64,000 nt of DNA from Rattus norvegicus (GCF_036323735.1 NC_086027.1:89536662-89600661), one strand, 5' to 3'; shown: positions 11,539 to 23,570, numbered from the stretch's first letter. The notes: generated by a model not told the origin, from the letters alone. Numbers and translations are program-made.

Positions 11539-12899
11539 GTAAAATTTACTGTCACACGCGTGTCTGGTTTTGTAATAGCTCCACCTGCTTTTCAGAATGG
11601 CCCGTTTTTGACAGTTTGTCCGTTCTTCCCTTAAAAATATGCACACAGATATCGAAACCACAGGCTGACAGTGTCAAGAGATTGGTTAACAGTTGAATTG
11701 TCTGGCAGCTGCGTAGTGCAGTGAGTGGTCAGGGAAGGAAAAGGGAAGGCAGCCTGGCTCTGGGTTCTTTTCACACCCCAGGCTTCCCCACCCCACACCC
11801 ACCCTCTGGGCATCTGATGCTCTGGTCTGTCTGCCAGGCAATTTGCTTCCGCTCTGTTCAGCTTCCCGACCTCTGGCTTTAAGAGAACGGGTTCTGGCTG
11901 TGGGAACTGGCTCTGACCAGCTCTGTCTTTGGTGACTGGCAAAGGCAACACTTTCTCTTTGACACTCTTAAATAGGGTTGTTTAATTCCTAATGGTATTT
12001 ACTGGCAAAAAAAAAAAAAAAAAAAAAGGAAAATGAAACCCACAAGGAGGATTCCGGTCCAACAAAGTCAGGCCAAGAGCTCGGTGGCTGAGCCCCACTC
12101 TTGCTGGAAGGCTGCTCCATACTGCTGCCCCTTTCCAGCACAGTTGATGTGCGCTCCCTGCTTGCTGCTTTCATCCGTTAGTGTGACACCTACTGGAATT
12201 TATGAGTATCTCGAGATGCTCCGGTATGATTTGGGCACCTAGTGCTGGTTTCTGCCTCAGGGACTTCCCGCGGAAATCACCCAGCACTTAGAAGGCATTT
12301 CGACAAGGAAGTAACCGGTGGAACCTTCTGGAGGGAGAAACCCCAAGAAACCGCTTCAAAATACACTAGAAGCCACTGGCTACTTAATAACCCCCCTCCA
12401 CCCCTCCCAGCGATTTCTGCAACAGTATAAAGTGGCGTCTGGAGTTCCAGCTTGTAGGGGGGAGGGAGAGCTGTGCCTACTGCAGTCCCCCCCCCCACTA
12501 GATCTAAGGTGGGGGTTTCAGCTTTGGTCTGGCTCAGCAGCTCACTACATCTTTTCCAGGTTTCACAGGGAGAAGAGGAGCGCGCAGACTTGTGGATCCA
12601 CAGGTTCCATCCATTTAGATCTCCACCATCACCCCTTTACCCCGCCCCCCGCCGCCGCCCCAGGTCCCTGTCACCCCTGTCACCTTGAGCCAGCGAGGAT
12701 GCATTCCCGCCTCCTCCACTCCCGCAACCCCCTCCACCCCCTTAAAACGTGGGCACATCGTCTCCCACGCAGCTGCTCATCTAAGCGTCCCGCGTTCCTA
12801 AAGTCCCCCAATGCGCCTCTGGTCCTCGATTCTTTGGTGATAGTGCCTGGCGAAGGTGTCGCTCTGTGGAGGAGCAAATGCGGGGGTGGAGGGCAAGCT
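11539..12899. other. intron next to the CpG island
   Basis: Contains a 21-base A run (12,007-12,027), C-runs at 12,487-12,496 and GC-rich sequence from about 12,630. No repeat family recognised. Several plus-strand frames cross here into the island but show no protein family. Confidence 0.5.
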
Positions 12900-12987
12900 A
12901 GCCTCCGTGTAGAGGCTCACCGGGCTAGCGACGAGGTCTGCCTGGGGTCCCCGGGCAAGCCCCGCCGTGGCGCGAGGGACGCACCGC

Positions 12988-12993
12988 ACTCAC
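12988..12993 (-). other. Dock10: Dock10 exon 1 splice donor
   Basis: Reverse strand reads CAGCGG|GTGAGT, a near-perfect U1-type donor. It follows codon 40 exactly and sets phase 0 for the next exon. Confidence 0.9.
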
Positions 12994-13113
12994 CCGCTGC
13001 TGCTGACGGCTGACGGCCACCGCGGCGGCGGACGCGGCGCTGTGCCTGAGCTCGGCCGCCTGTCCTGGCCTCAGCAGGCTCCGGGTGAACCTGCGGGTCC
13101 GCTCGCTGGCCAT
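12994..13113 (-). CDS. Dock10: Dock10 (zizimin-3) first coding exon, partial gene
   Basis: This exon encodes the N-terminus of a DOCK-D (zizimin) guanine-nucleotide exchange factor for Cdc42/Rac-type GTPases. Seen: 40 codons, starting MASERTRRFTRSLLRPGQ and ending SRQQQR, which I recognise as the DOCK10 N-terminus of the long isoform. DOCK9 has a related RKFTRALSKPGTAAELR segment. The ATG at 13,113 has G at -3 and G at +4. The frame stays open upstream to at least 13,425 but contains no other ATG, so this start is the only reasonable one. The exon ends ...CGG followed by a consensus donor GTGAGT, leaving phase 0. The PH, DHR1 and catalytic DHR2 domains come from later exons, left of the window. 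It lies inside a CpG island, as expected for a first exon. DOCK10 is known to have alternative first exons; I did not find the second one here. Compared with the human protein as I remember it, residue 3 and one Ser near the end differ. Confidence 0.92.
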
Positions 13114-13249
13114 CGCGGGCCGTGCCACTCGCGCCTCGGCCCCGGAGCGAGTGTGTCCCGCCAGTCCCCGGGCCGCGCCAGCCTGCTCTACCCACCCGCC
13201 GTTCAGGAAGCGGAACTCGGAGCCTTTCCCCCCCTCTTCCCCGCTCAAC

Positions 13250-13384
13250 TCACAAGAGGCGGGTTTTTCTCGCGCGCACCCCCACTCTGCCCACCCCCTT
13301 CGCTCCCGCTCGAGCTCCGCGGCGACTTTGCAAAACTCGGCGCCTCTCCGGCCGCGCGGCCAACTCCGCCTGGCTAGGGCGCAT
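13250..13384 (-). other. possible upstream ORF (44 codons) in Dock10 5' UTR
   Basis: An ATG at 13,384-13,382 opens a 44-codon, Arg-rich frame ending in TGA at 13,250, 136 bp before the Dock10 start and in a different frame. Its start context is weak (C at -3, C at +4). It matters only if transcription begins above 13,384. The peptide resembles nothing I know. Confidence 0.4.
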
Positions 13385-13530
13385 CTGCAGAGGGAGCCGC
13401 GGGACGCGCGTGGGGGTGACTCCACCCGCGCCGCCCACCCGAGACTGAGACTCGGTGCTGATCCCGAGCTGCCTCTGCTGGCTCCGAGCGGGACCTGCCT
13501 ACCGTCCTACTCTCAAATCTGATGCGCATG

Positions 13531-14783
13531 GAGGGTTGGGGATTTAGCGTTTTGCAGGTCAGATCTACATTCTGAGGCTAGAAAGTGGAGAAGGGTTGGT
13601 CTCAGGTATCCTGTGCACCCTTGGAGGTGGGTCAGGAGGATCCATCTCGTGGCTGGAACCCTTGTTTTGAAGTCTCTCGGGACCCAGAGCCCTTACTTGA
13701 TCTTGGGGTGGTCTGTGTGAATTCACACCTGCTGCCAATTTTTCCTTAACTGCTTTCCTATTCTATACCAGCCATACTGCTCTGGAAAACGAGACCAGAG
13801 AGGGTGGTTTATCAAAGGCCTCCTTAACTTTGCATACTAATTTGAATTAAAATCTAGTGTATATCTGGGCAAGGTAATGGACTTCAGAATGGAAATTAAG
13901 ATGAATAAGAACTGCGGGTTGGGTTATGGGGTAGGGTGAGTCGGACACCGTGGGTGGTTCTTAAGTCTATTTTTCTGCTTTCTTATCAAATGCCCACCTA
14001 CCCTTGCCTCCAGCTATCTGATTAAAGTGTTCTAAATCTCTTATCGGGAGTCACATGCAGGGTTGTTCTCCGCCTATTGTGGGTGGGTAAGAAGGCTGCT
14101 CCTGGGGAAAGCTGTAGGGACATTCTGGATTTCTTAAAGGGGCATTTTTTTTTTTTTTTGTATCTGTGGTCTCAGGGTTTTTCTAAACTTAAAAACATTT
14201 TTTAGCTTGTGGTGTGGCTCCTGTTTCTCATGTACTTAGTAGCCTGACAGGCTCCTTCTAAGGAAAGTCTGGGCTACACACAGTGTGACTCTGTCTTAAC
14301 ATTTGACAGAACCATTTCCCCCTGTTTCCGAATACTGTGTGGTGTCCGATATAACTGAATAACTCATGACTATGAACGACTCTCAAAAGGTTCAGAAAGT
14401 TGGAGCAGCCAGACCTGAATGCTGAGGCAGGAGGATGACAAGAAGAGAAAAGCGGACTGGAAGCAAAGGCTGTAGTAGCAGAACTTGCGTCAGTGTGTGT
14501 CTTGGGCATAGCAGCGGTTCAGGCTGGAATTTGTTTGCTGTGCTTGCACTTACCTCTAGGTCACAGTTAGCCACCGAATGGTAGAAACCTGGGAGCAGGA
14601 ATCAGGATCCTGCTTTCCAACATCTGTCTCCTCTTACCAACAAACTCCAGCCGTGTTTTACAAGTTAGTTAGTTACTGCTTTGAGCCTTTTGAAAGTAGA
14701 AACGTCAGTAAGCTCTGTATAGCTTGTCAAAACCAGAGCGGTTCCACACACTCGGTACCCTATGAGTTGATACTGAGTGGCAT
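13531..14783. other. upstream flank of Dock10, nothing recognised
   Basis: First 1.2 kb above the CpG island. Single-copy looking apart from an 11-base T run at about 14,148-14,159. Proximal promoter elements may lie at its left end; none can be assigned with confidence. Confidence 0.5.
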
Positions 14784-15053
14784 CCATCTATGTATCTATC
14801 TATGTCTCTATATTCTTTCTTTCTATGTATGTATGTATGTATGTATGTATGTATGTATGTATGTATGTATCTATGTATTTATCTATCTGTCTATCTATGT
14901 CTCTATAGTCTATGTATCTATCTATCTATGTATCTATGTATCTATTTATGTATATGTATCTATTTATGTATCTATCTATGTATCTATCTATGTATCTATG
15001 TATCTATCTATGTATCTATGTATCTATGTATCTATCTATCTATCATCTATATC
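14784..15053. repeat. (CTAT/GTAT)n tetranucleotide array, ~270 bp
   Basis: Interleaved TATC and TATG units with 11 near-perfect ATGT repeats at 14,824-14,871. Tyr/Ile/Ser-rich and Val/Cys-rich frames over it are artefacts of the repeat. Confidence 0.97.
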
Positions 15054-15308
15054 ATGTGCCCCTGGTACCTTCAGGGGCCAGTAGAAGGTATCATATACCC
15101 TGGAACTGGAGTTACAGATATTTGTGTGTAATGAGAAAAAAATCCTTGTCCTTTGAAAGAAGAAGACTCCATGCTCTTAATAAATGAACTGTCTTTCCAG
15201 TCCTACCTTTTTATGTTTTCGTTTTATGTAAGAGATACCATCACAGGAACACAATCAGTATGGTTCTGTGTCTCTAAAATAAGTAAAAGTTTAAAGACGT
15301 TGAATATT
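15054..15308. other. intergenic, nothing recognised
   Basis: Short unique spacer between array and LTR. Confidence 0.5.
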
Positions 15309-15685
15309 GTAACGTGATGGCCTGTCTTTATTGGGAGCTTGATGGGATTTGGAATCACCATGGAAACAAGTCTCTAGGCAGGTCTGTGAGAAATTATCTA
15401 GATGGGGTTAATTGATGTGGAGAGTCTGACTCTGAGTGTGGGCAGAACTTCTCACCCCAGGCCTGGGGGTCTCAGACTGGGTGTAAAAGACAAAACAAGC
15501 TGAGCACAGCATTCGTCTCCCTCTGCTTCTTTACTGTCGATGCAATTCACCTCACTGCCTCAGGCTCTGCCATGACTTCCCCGCTCAGATGGAGGATAGC
15601 CTTAAAATGTTAGTCAAGTAAACCGTTCCTTCAGTTACTTTGGTCCGGATATGTTGTCACAGCAACGGGATAAGTAATAGACTAT
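15309..15685 (+). mobile_element. diverged rodent LTR
   Basis: GTGATGGCCTGTCTTTATTGGG start. The 3' end AGTCAAGTAAACCGTTCCTTCAG, then TTGTCACAGCAACGGGATAAGTAATAGA parallels the polyadenylation-signal end of the related LTRs here (AATAAACCCTTTCC ... GCAACAGAAACCCTAACTA). Confidence 0.6.
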
Positions 15686-16050
15686 GGAATAGTGAGCAAA
15701 AAGTACATGCTATAGAGTTAACATCCTCCCAGCTTCACTGTGCACAGATTACAGCGTAGGTTGTAATCACATCCCTTCAGTGCACAACTCTTGTCTTCCC
15801 CTTGAGCTGTTACAGTGACCCCACTCGATAGCCACTCACAATGTACGAACTGTGGAAGGGGCTCCGACTCTGTGACAAACAATACAGAGCTCACCAAAGT
15901 TTCTGCTTCCCAGAGGTTTCTTCATTTCAAACAGAGTAGCTAACTGATTTGTAAAACATGACTGAAATTTGCTGGTAAGAGGAGATAGTAAGATTTTGAA
16001 GATGACTCTCTTAAGACCCATGGCAATATTTTGTATTCCTGTAAAGTTAT

Positions 16051-16151
16051 TTTTTTTCCTTTCTTTTCTTTTTTTCGGAGCTGGGGACCGAACCCAGGGC
16101 CTTGTGCTTGCTAGGCAAGCGCTCTATCGCTGAGCTAAATCCCCAACCCCC
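16051..16151 (-). mobile_element. ID SINE, minus, with target-site duplication
   Basis: T-rich tail, then TCGGAGCTGGGGACCGAACC ... GCTAGGCAAGCGCTCTATCGC ... CCCCAACCCC, the BC1-derived ID element in reverse. It is flanked by AAAGTTAT at 16,043-16,050 and 16,152-16,159. One of the clearest rat signatures in the window. Confidence 0.96.
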
Positions 16152-16489
16152 AAAGTTATCTTGATAATAGTTTCTCCCTTCCTTTCCACCCTACAGTTCC
16201 TTCCTTTCTTCCTTTCCCTCCCAGATACTCTTCTTCCTTATCTGAAGGCTGCCTTGGCTTTCTTAAAGGTTAGGAAGCTCTTATAGCCTGCTGTGATATA
16301 GGTCAAAGCTCCATAAATTAGAAAAATATAATTAATAATTTTCTCTTATCGTTTTACAAGACTTGGCTTTGGGCTAATATTACTAGTCATGTGAATAAGA
16401 AATGGATTAGGATTTTTTAAACGACAGTAATAAGTATTGATAGAAATGAAAAATGTACCATTTTTTTTAACATTATTGTGACATAGTTG

Positions 16490-16685
16490 TACAAGCTGGG
16501 GGTAGGGCAGTAAGCAGTATTCCTCCATGGTTTCTGCTTCAGTTCCTGCCATGAGGTTCCTGTTTGAGCTCCTGCCCTGGCTACCCTCCGTGATTGAGTG
16601 TAACCTGTAAGCTGAAATAGACCCCTTTCAGCCTCAGATGGCTTAAGGTCATGGTGTTTATCAAGACAATTGAAGTCAAACTAGA
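16490..16685 (+). mobile_element. 3' half of a rodent LTR
   Basis: GTAAGCAGTATTCCTCCATGGTTTCTGCTTCAGTTCCTGCC, then AACCTGTAAGCTGAAATAGACCCCTTTC, then TCATGGTGTTTATCA: the 3' portion of the same LTR type as at 44,021. Confidence 0.7.
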
Positions 16686-18966
16686 AAATTCCTTCCCTCA
16701 TGCATAAAAGAAAGCCAAGAGGGAATTCAGTAGTATGGCTATTCAAATAGAGCATTTTGTGTGATAGGCATACAAATGTTAGTTCAAATCATTTTCTGAT
16801 TTTTATATGAAGACTTTTAAAGTCCCTATTAAGGGAAAATTCTGTATTTTCTATTGTACAGTAGTGGGGAGCAGGGAGTCCAAAGAAGCAGGTCACTTAC
16901 CTTGATCATTATCTTAATGTGTGGTGGATAAATGACTTTATAACTTCTTGATTGTTAAGAGTTTACAGCTAACCCAAGAATAACAAAAATCGTCAATCAG
17001 AATTGTGAGCCAACTGGGGAAAGATGCTTTGATGCAAGCACGTCTTGTTTCTCTTAGTAGGAAAAGCAAATCACTGAGTTTATTTATAGTGTTTTCAAAT
17101 TACCGTTCTTTAACTGAATGCCATTTCATAGTGTACTTTCTTCCCACCTTGTCAAGGAAATAAGAAAGCTACAAGAAAATAGGGTTTAAAAGGTATGATA
17201 TTAATGATAGTTCATTAATTCTTTCCAGAGCTGGAGCCAATTAACGAATCCAGATGCCTCCGGGTTGCTGATAGGCAAATATATTTAGCCTACTGTGTAC
17301 TCTTTCCTCTAGTCCTCTTCTTGGAAGCAAATTACACTACAGTAGCACGGTTTGGCTGTCCACCAGGTCCTGGTGTCTGTCCTAGCAACCATGCTTTGCC
17401 CTGTTCTGTCAGTGTGGTTGCAGAAGGCAAAGCCCAGAGTCTAAAAAGTTTTTTTTTTCTTCATTTACTTGGTTCTTTATTAGAATATCAGGTCCAGGTT
17501 TACCATTCTACTTTCTTTTAATTTGGAGTCTGGATTTAGGGAAATAACACCCTGGGATCTTCACTTCTCCATCTGCAAAAGTTATGCAGACACAGATTTT
17601 GTTTAGTATAAGGAAGAAGAAAATGATTAGAAACCAAGGGCGGGATGCTTCTGCTCTTACGCATGTAAGGAAACTGCATCTTCCTGCTCTTTGGCGTTTT
17701 CCTTCCATGATGGGTTGCTCATTCCCAAAAGTCATCATTCTTAAAGACACATACTTAGATGTATAATGCAATGTTAGTAAATAATATAACATAAATAACG
17801 AACAATAATGTTGTCATGTAATCGTTTATTGTTTTTAGAGAGAAAAATAAAAATGAATTTATTTTCTGACATTTCCTTGAGGAATTTTCCTCTGTATACG
17901 GGAGTGAAGTTTGTCCTGCCCTTTCTCTTTTGAAATTGGTATTCTTAGTCAGGGACATTACTGAATTGGGTGGGAGAGCTTTCTGCCTCTTTCCATGGCT
18001 ACAGCAATTTTAATAACATTGGGGTTGTTTGTTCTGTGCGAGTTGGATGGAATCCAGGTGTGCAGCCATCTGGTCCTGGTACCCTTTTTAATGAGAGAAA
18101 TGTTATCAATTTTAAACCCCTTTTGTGGTAGTTGGTTCATGTTCAAGATTTGCCCATCTACTATTTCATAATAATTTATAGCTTCCTAAGAATAGCACAG
18201 AATCTAGAAACACTTGCCATAGACTATCAGATAGCATAAAATTGTGGGTTTTTTTTGTCTTTTTAAAATATCATGTATCCTTTTGATTTGCTATGAAGAT
18301 ATCAAAGAGGCCTGAAGTATAATTATACTATACATTCAAGAGGTATTTAATGTTCTAACTTGGTAAGAACTTATCTCTAAAATGTAAGCTTGCTTCCCTG
18401 TGCAGCAGCGATGACTTAATAGAGTGATCCTGGAAATCCCTTACACCATTTTTCACATTTTTCTTCGTAACTGCTTTGGTCACTCTTGTATTTTATCACA
18501 GATGTGGGATAGATTTGTCTTTGGTGTTTCATATTTCCTTAGCGGAAAGTCATCCCCCTCAGCTTGTGATAACGATAGAGGCCCATTCAGAGAACTAGCC
18601 AGTTGTCCCAGCCCTATATCTGTTGTTGATATTTAACTTGTAGCTTTTTATCTAAAATTAAAAATATATATTCCATTAGTCAGTCAGTCATCCCACATTT
18701 CTCTTTCTTCATAGGGAGCATTTTACTTCCTTGTTCATGACTGAGTTTCCACCTGTTTTAATGGATCACTCATCTCTTTAAGGATATTGTTTTAGACAGA
18801 TTAGTCTGACCATATTCCTTTCTTGATTAATAAGCTGGGTCTTAACTTTGATTTGATCAAGAGAGAAATCCTAGATTTTTATATAGGAAAAGTAGCAGTG
18901 TTCAATGCATAAAACTTACATTTTCTTGATAGCAAATGTATAATATGTTGTTTTAAAGCAGCAAAT
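16686..18966. other. intergenic, AT-rich, nothing recognised
   Basis: About 2.3 kb with no recognisable repeat or exon. The stretch near 17,205-17,300 (TTCATTAATTC, CAATTAACGAATCC) looks single-copy and could be regulatory; not supported further. Confidence 0.5.
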
Positions 18967-19316
18967 GGGCTAGGAAGACAGTTCAGTGGCAAAAACCCTT
19001 GCTGTCTAAGCATTTGGACCCAAGTCCAGATTCCTAGAGTAAGTACCTGCTCCTTAGAGCACTGTGGTCCACCTGTAATCCCAGCCTCAGAAAGAAAGAA
19101 GAGAGAAGATTCCCACAGCAAGGCGCTAGCAAGAACAGACATATAGGTGAGCTCTGGTTTTATTGAGAGGCTTTGTCTCAATGAAAAAGGAGGAAGAACT
19201 CTAGAAGATGATTTCAGACATCTACCTTGGGCCTCTACATATACAGGGACACATTTTTATATGCAATGAAGTACACACACACACATACTCACACACACAC
19301 ACACACACACACACAC
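18967..19316 (+). mobile_element. B2/B3/B4-type SINE ending in a (CA)n tail
   Basis: GGGCTAGGAAGACAGTTCAGTGGCAAAAACCCTTGCTGTC is the tRNA-derived head. A body with TGAGAGGCTTTGTCTCAATGAAAAAGG follows, then (CA)n at 19,272-19,316. Subfamily not resolved. Confidence 0.75.
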
Positions 19317-21160
19317 GAGAATGGAAAAAGAAAAGTCAACAGGAAAATTATATGTTGGACTGTATATTTATAAAGAAAGTAATCAAGAAAGTTCAAAATT
19401 TTTACACAGAAATTACAAATATCTTTTATCAATCAAATTTTTTACTGTTTAAATTGTGATGACATTTCTATAATTAATTAAATTTCTAGTGTAGGTAGTT
19501 TTAATATCAATCCTTTGTCAGCATGTACATGTGTGCATGTAGTTCGTTCACAGTAATGTGCATTGCCAACCAACTGTAAGTTATTGTATCATTACTAGTT
19601 TGTTTTTAATAGAGTAAGGAGTGGTGCAACCAAGATATTTCGCAAACTCAAATATAATTTCCTAACAGATTGAGAGAATGCACATTTCCCCCCAATAGCC
19701 TCAGAAAGAAACATAATGGTTAAATACCAATTTTAAAAAAAATGTCTATAACACCAGGTTTGCAAAGCCTCGATGCCCTAGCTTTCTTAGGCAGTGGGAC
19801 ACAGATGGTACAAATGTATTTTTGATACATTGAATCCATGGTTTACTTCAACTATTTTCTTGAACTTTTACTTAAAAAACAAAACAAAGCATGTGAGCTC
19901 AGTGGTTGTAGCCCATTTTCTAGCCTGTGGTGTTGATGTGCTCAGTATACTCATTTCCTGTGGTAGAGAGAAATCTCACAGCATCGCTTGGCGGGCTCTA
20001 GTGTGTGAAAGGAAGGGGCCGTGTCAGTGAGGAGAGAGCAATTACATGTGCGCTGTTATGGAGCAGTCCCCCCAAAATGTCAAACTGAGTGTTCGTGCAG
20101 AAGTTTATTCAAGTAAGACTAGTGGTTTTTGTTCTTCTACACAGGGCCATTAGAGTTGATTGATATAACTAGATTAGGGTTTTCGCACCTTTTATCTTTT
20201 GAGCGATTTCTCATGTGTGGGCTTAGAAATGTGCTCTGTTCTGACTAATCATGGATATTGTCCCCTTTCTCCTTGTCTTTGCTAAGGGGACAAAAGGAAG
20301 TTAAAAAAAAAAAGAAAGTAAAGAAAATGTAAAAGCAATAAGAGAATTACTATGAAAATTGCCTAAAAAATTCCTGATAAAAATCAAAGTATTTTCCATA
20401 GCTTCAAAAAGAGGCCCATTAGCATCATTACACCAGGCTTGTGCTAACAATAGTCCTTTCTGGTACTGACACAAAGCCTGTATTCTTCTAGGGAAATGAT
20501 TGCTTCGGAGCTACTTAAAAAGTACAGTGTTTACGACTCTTGGCATTCTACGAAATGTTCTACAAAGACATAATATTTTACAATCCCTCCTTGCTTTCAG
20601 TCACTTCAACGTTTATTCTAACCACTGTTAGTTAGATGACATTTGCCCATGAAGACCTAGCTTGGTGGTTAGTGTGTGAATCTACTTAAAATAGGTTTTA
20701 GTTCTATTGTTGGATGTGAGTTCTCTCTCTGGATTCACACTGGGCAGTGACTTGAGTTCTGACAGACAGAACCTGAGATTTTGGTTAAGAACTTCCAAAG
20801 CCATGTTTGGGTGTGAGTGGGCAAAGCCTTACAGAGGCTGACAAAGCTGTGAGGGGTATGGAAGTCACCTAAGCCATTTGTCCTTGTTGCTCCTGTTGGT
20901 CCGAGGTGTGCTGTTTTGATGACTGGTATTCTTGTTTCTAAAAGAAATGGAAACCCAGAGGAAAAGGGCTGCCTTTCAGATCTATTAGTAAGCGATTGCT
21001 TGACAAAAGCTGGTGTTAGTTCGGCATAGATCCTAGTTCACCAGCAAGCCAGAAAGTCAAGGGAGAATGTTAGTGTTCTAGAAAGCCTACAGAGAAATAA
21101 CTGGATCATGGTACCAACTAATGGTCATGCATAGAAACAAGGAAAGGCAGGGTTTGTATT
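19317..21160. other. intergenic, nothing recognised
   Basis: AT-rich single-copy looking sequence with short A runs. No exon-like frame. Confidence 0.5.
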
Positions 21161-21398
21161 TTCTCCTTTCCTCCTCCCTTTTCTCTCCCTCCATCCTTTT
21201 CTTCTTCCCTCTCTCCCTTCCTCTCTTCCTCCCTCCCTTTCCTCTTCTATCTATTCCTCTATGCCACCTTCCATTTTTTCCTTCCTCTCCCTCTCCTTCT
21301 CTCTCCCCCTTCCTCCCACCTCCTCTCACTTTCCATTTTCCCTTCCTTCCTATCTTTGCTTCTCTTTCTTTTTCTTTTTCTTTCTTTTGTCCAGTTCT
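21161..21398. repeat. polypyrimidine tract (TTCC/CTTT)n, ~240 bp
   Basis: Almost uninterrupted C/T on the plus strand with only scattered A (e.g. 21,191, 21,249, 21,261-21,272). The Ser/Leu/Phe/Pro-rich and the Lys/Glu/Gly/Arg-rich frames over it are repeat artefacts. Confidence 0.93.
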
Positions 21399-23222
21399 TC
21401 TGGTCCTCTGCATACACCAAGACTACTCTTTCTTAGGTTGTATTTCAAGAATACATCCGTGTGTATTTGGACAATATGCAGAGTAGCTGACTTATAGAAC
21501 TACGAAAGAACTGGTGTGTATTTTATCAGGCTAACACAATTTTCATAGTGCACGTCAAGGTTTATCATGAGAAAATTAAAATCATACTCCATCTCCCTTA
21601 TGAGTACAGATTTTTAAAGTTCTATCAAAACATATAAGCAGATATAAAATAGCCTTGTCCAAGTAGAATTAATATAAAATTACAGAGTTGGAATAGAAAT
21701 TGAAAATGAATTTACTCTGTGTCATAGACTAAGGAGGAAAAGATCATGTGGTCCACTCAGTGATGCAGAAGATACTTGATGAAATTGCCTATATTATGTG
21801 CTTAAGATGCTTTGTGAACTAGAAGAAAAAAGTAGGTTCTTAATTTAAATTATGGAAAGCACATGTAAATAATGTGAAAATTACTATAGTTTCCACTTGT
21901 ACGCTTTTTGGAACACGAAGGCCAATGAGAACATGGAAGAAATCTACAAGGACAGTAAGGGAATAATAGAAACGGCCCTGGCTGACAGGATATAATTGGG
22001 TAATAGAAGACACAACAGAATGTACTAATTATTAAATTACCAAGTGTAATTAACAACAGAGGTTAGAAAGGCCCCAAACAAGTCTATGTATGAATCATCA
22101 GAAGCAAAGAGGGAGAAATGATACCATTGGAAATAGCGTAACTATAACCACTCATGAGTAAATCTAACAAAAATTTATAAGTTGTTGAGATGAAAAATAA
22201 AAACTGTATACAGGGGTTTAAATATTTATAGAGGTATGTAATGTTTATTGTTTAGAAAAACCAACATTTCAAAATAAATAAGTCATCCAAACATCGAGTA
22301 ACTCATTTCAAACGAAACCAATTTGTCATTTGTTATTACAAATACCAATTATTTGTTATTTATTATTACAAATTACCAATTTGTTATTACATTTTATTTC
22401 CTTAGTGGTTTTTGCTTTGCTAGGTGCCGGTGAAGTTGTATCTCCTGTCCTGGCAATGGGGAAATTCCAGCCTCATTCCTTGCTAGCTTGAATTGGATTT
22501 TTCTTTGGAATCAAACCTGACAGGCAAGTCATTTGTATGTTCCCTGAGGCCTGAAGGGAAATTACCTTTCAGTATCTAAAGCAGGGCAGTTCTCTTCATA
22601 GCTCATACCGCAGCCCTATAAATGATCTGATATGTCAAGTGATTACCTTTATATATTTGACATTTTTTTCTATTTCTATAGCTTAGACCAAAGTTATTTC
22701 CCTGACTTGGAATGTCCCTTTTTCTTATCTTACTTCCAACTATTATTTAAACTGCAATGAAAGTTGTCTTTTCTTTTTATGCCTTCCCTGAGCAGCCCAA
22801 TGATGCCAAGTCTGGCATGGCATTGGTGGGGACAGAAGGCATGACTCCTGACTCTGGGACAGGGCCAACACATGTGGGCCTCCACAAGTGTCAATTGCTA
22901 CTGTGGGCATAAGGCTTATTTGTATAATAATGTACATATATTCACATTACTCTGAGGAATGTCCTCTCTGTTAATGTTAATGATTCCATGATAATCTGAA
23001 TCTGGGAGGCCAAGGTATCACTAATGTTTCAGCAGAATGGTAAACTCTGGAACCTTTAGGACAGAGCTCTCAAGGCTTTAGAAAAGAACTCTAAAACCAT
23101 GAGTTCGAAAATATATAATTCTCAACTATGGAAAAAACAAGAATGCAATTATGAATTATATGAGGGGGTTCACGAAACTAAAGGAACAAAGGCAGCTGCA
23201 TTAATCAGACAGATTGTCAGAA
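21399..23222. other. intergenic, nothing recognised apart from a short tandem repeat
   Basis: A degenerate tandem (ATTTGTTATTACAAATACCAA-like unit, about three copies) lies at 22,321-22,391. The rest shows no repeat family or exon. Confidence 0.5.
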
Positions 23223-23290
23223 AGATACAAAGTCAGGCAGATACAAAGGCAGAGAGATTCCTGAGTTCAAAGTCAACCTGGGACACAGTC
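23223..23290 (+). mobile_element. possible B1 fragment
   Basis: AGGCAGATACAAAGGCAGAGAGATTCCTGAGTTCAAAGTCAACCTGGGACAC resembles the central B1 segment (GGCAGATTTCTGAGTTCAAGGCCAGCCTGG). Ends not defined. Confidence 0.45.
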
Positions 23291-23569
23291 CAGGCCCAGA
23301 TGTGGTAGAAACGATAATTTCAGGACAGGGTCCCACCCAGCTAGTTTAATCAAGATGGGCAGATCTCTGAATTCTTTTGCAATATTAAAAGAAAATGTAT
23401 GCTTGCTGTTTTCTAAGAATTAAGAGGCTGGGGAAGCAGGATACTAATTTGTAGAATAATCAAAAGGAAACCTGGAGTAAATTACTGGATTGATATGTAA
23501 AACAAAAGAATGGGCTTATGATCTGCAGGAGATGAACTGCTTGGAGAACTGTCTTGAACAAAATATAGA

Positions 23570-23570
<1 letters not shown>

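Larger units (their letters stand above)
1..12993 (-). other. Dock10: 5' part of Dock10 intron 1
   Basis: Everything left of the exon-1 donor (GTGAGT, 12,993-12,988) is intron of the minus-strand Dock10 gene; the acceptor lies outside the window. No further exon was recognised in it. It holds transposon remnants, microsatellites and some AT-rich single-copy blocks, described separately. Confidence 0.88.
12900..13530 (-). promoter_or_regulatory. Dock10: CpG-island promoter and 5' UTR of Dock10
   Basis: About 630 bp with roughly 5-10 CpG per 60 bases, against near zero in the flanks. It spans coding exon 1 and the sequence upstream of it. No TATA box lies in a sensible place on the minus strand, which fits a dispersed CpG-island promoter. 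The transcription start cannot be placed from sequence alone; it should lie between 13,114 and about 13,530. Further GC-rich sequence with GC-box-like CCGCCCC runs lies inside the intron at about 12,640-12,662. Confidence 0.85.

Noticed and set aside
12426..12432. Plus-strand TATAAAG as an antisense promoter
   Set aside because: A single TATA-like hit inside the intron with no supported transcript downstream; such hits are common.
12318..13013. 231-codon plus-strand frame over the CpG island
   Set aside because: Antisense to Dock10 exon 1 and GC/Pro/Arg-rich as expected for any frame in a CpG island; it has no family resemblance.
12925..13425. Longer Dock10 N-terminus starting 104 codons upstream
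   Set aside because: The frame is open but the upstream start is GTG in a poor setting and there is no ATG before 13,113; known DOCK10 starts at the inner ATG.
14578..15131. 113-168 codon Tyr/Ile/Ser-rich frames
   Set aside because: They are read through a TATC/TATG tetranucleotide array.
21087..21497. Lys/Glu/Gly/Arg-rich and Ser/Leu/Phe/Pro-rich frames
   Set aside because: Both strands of a polypyrimidine tract.
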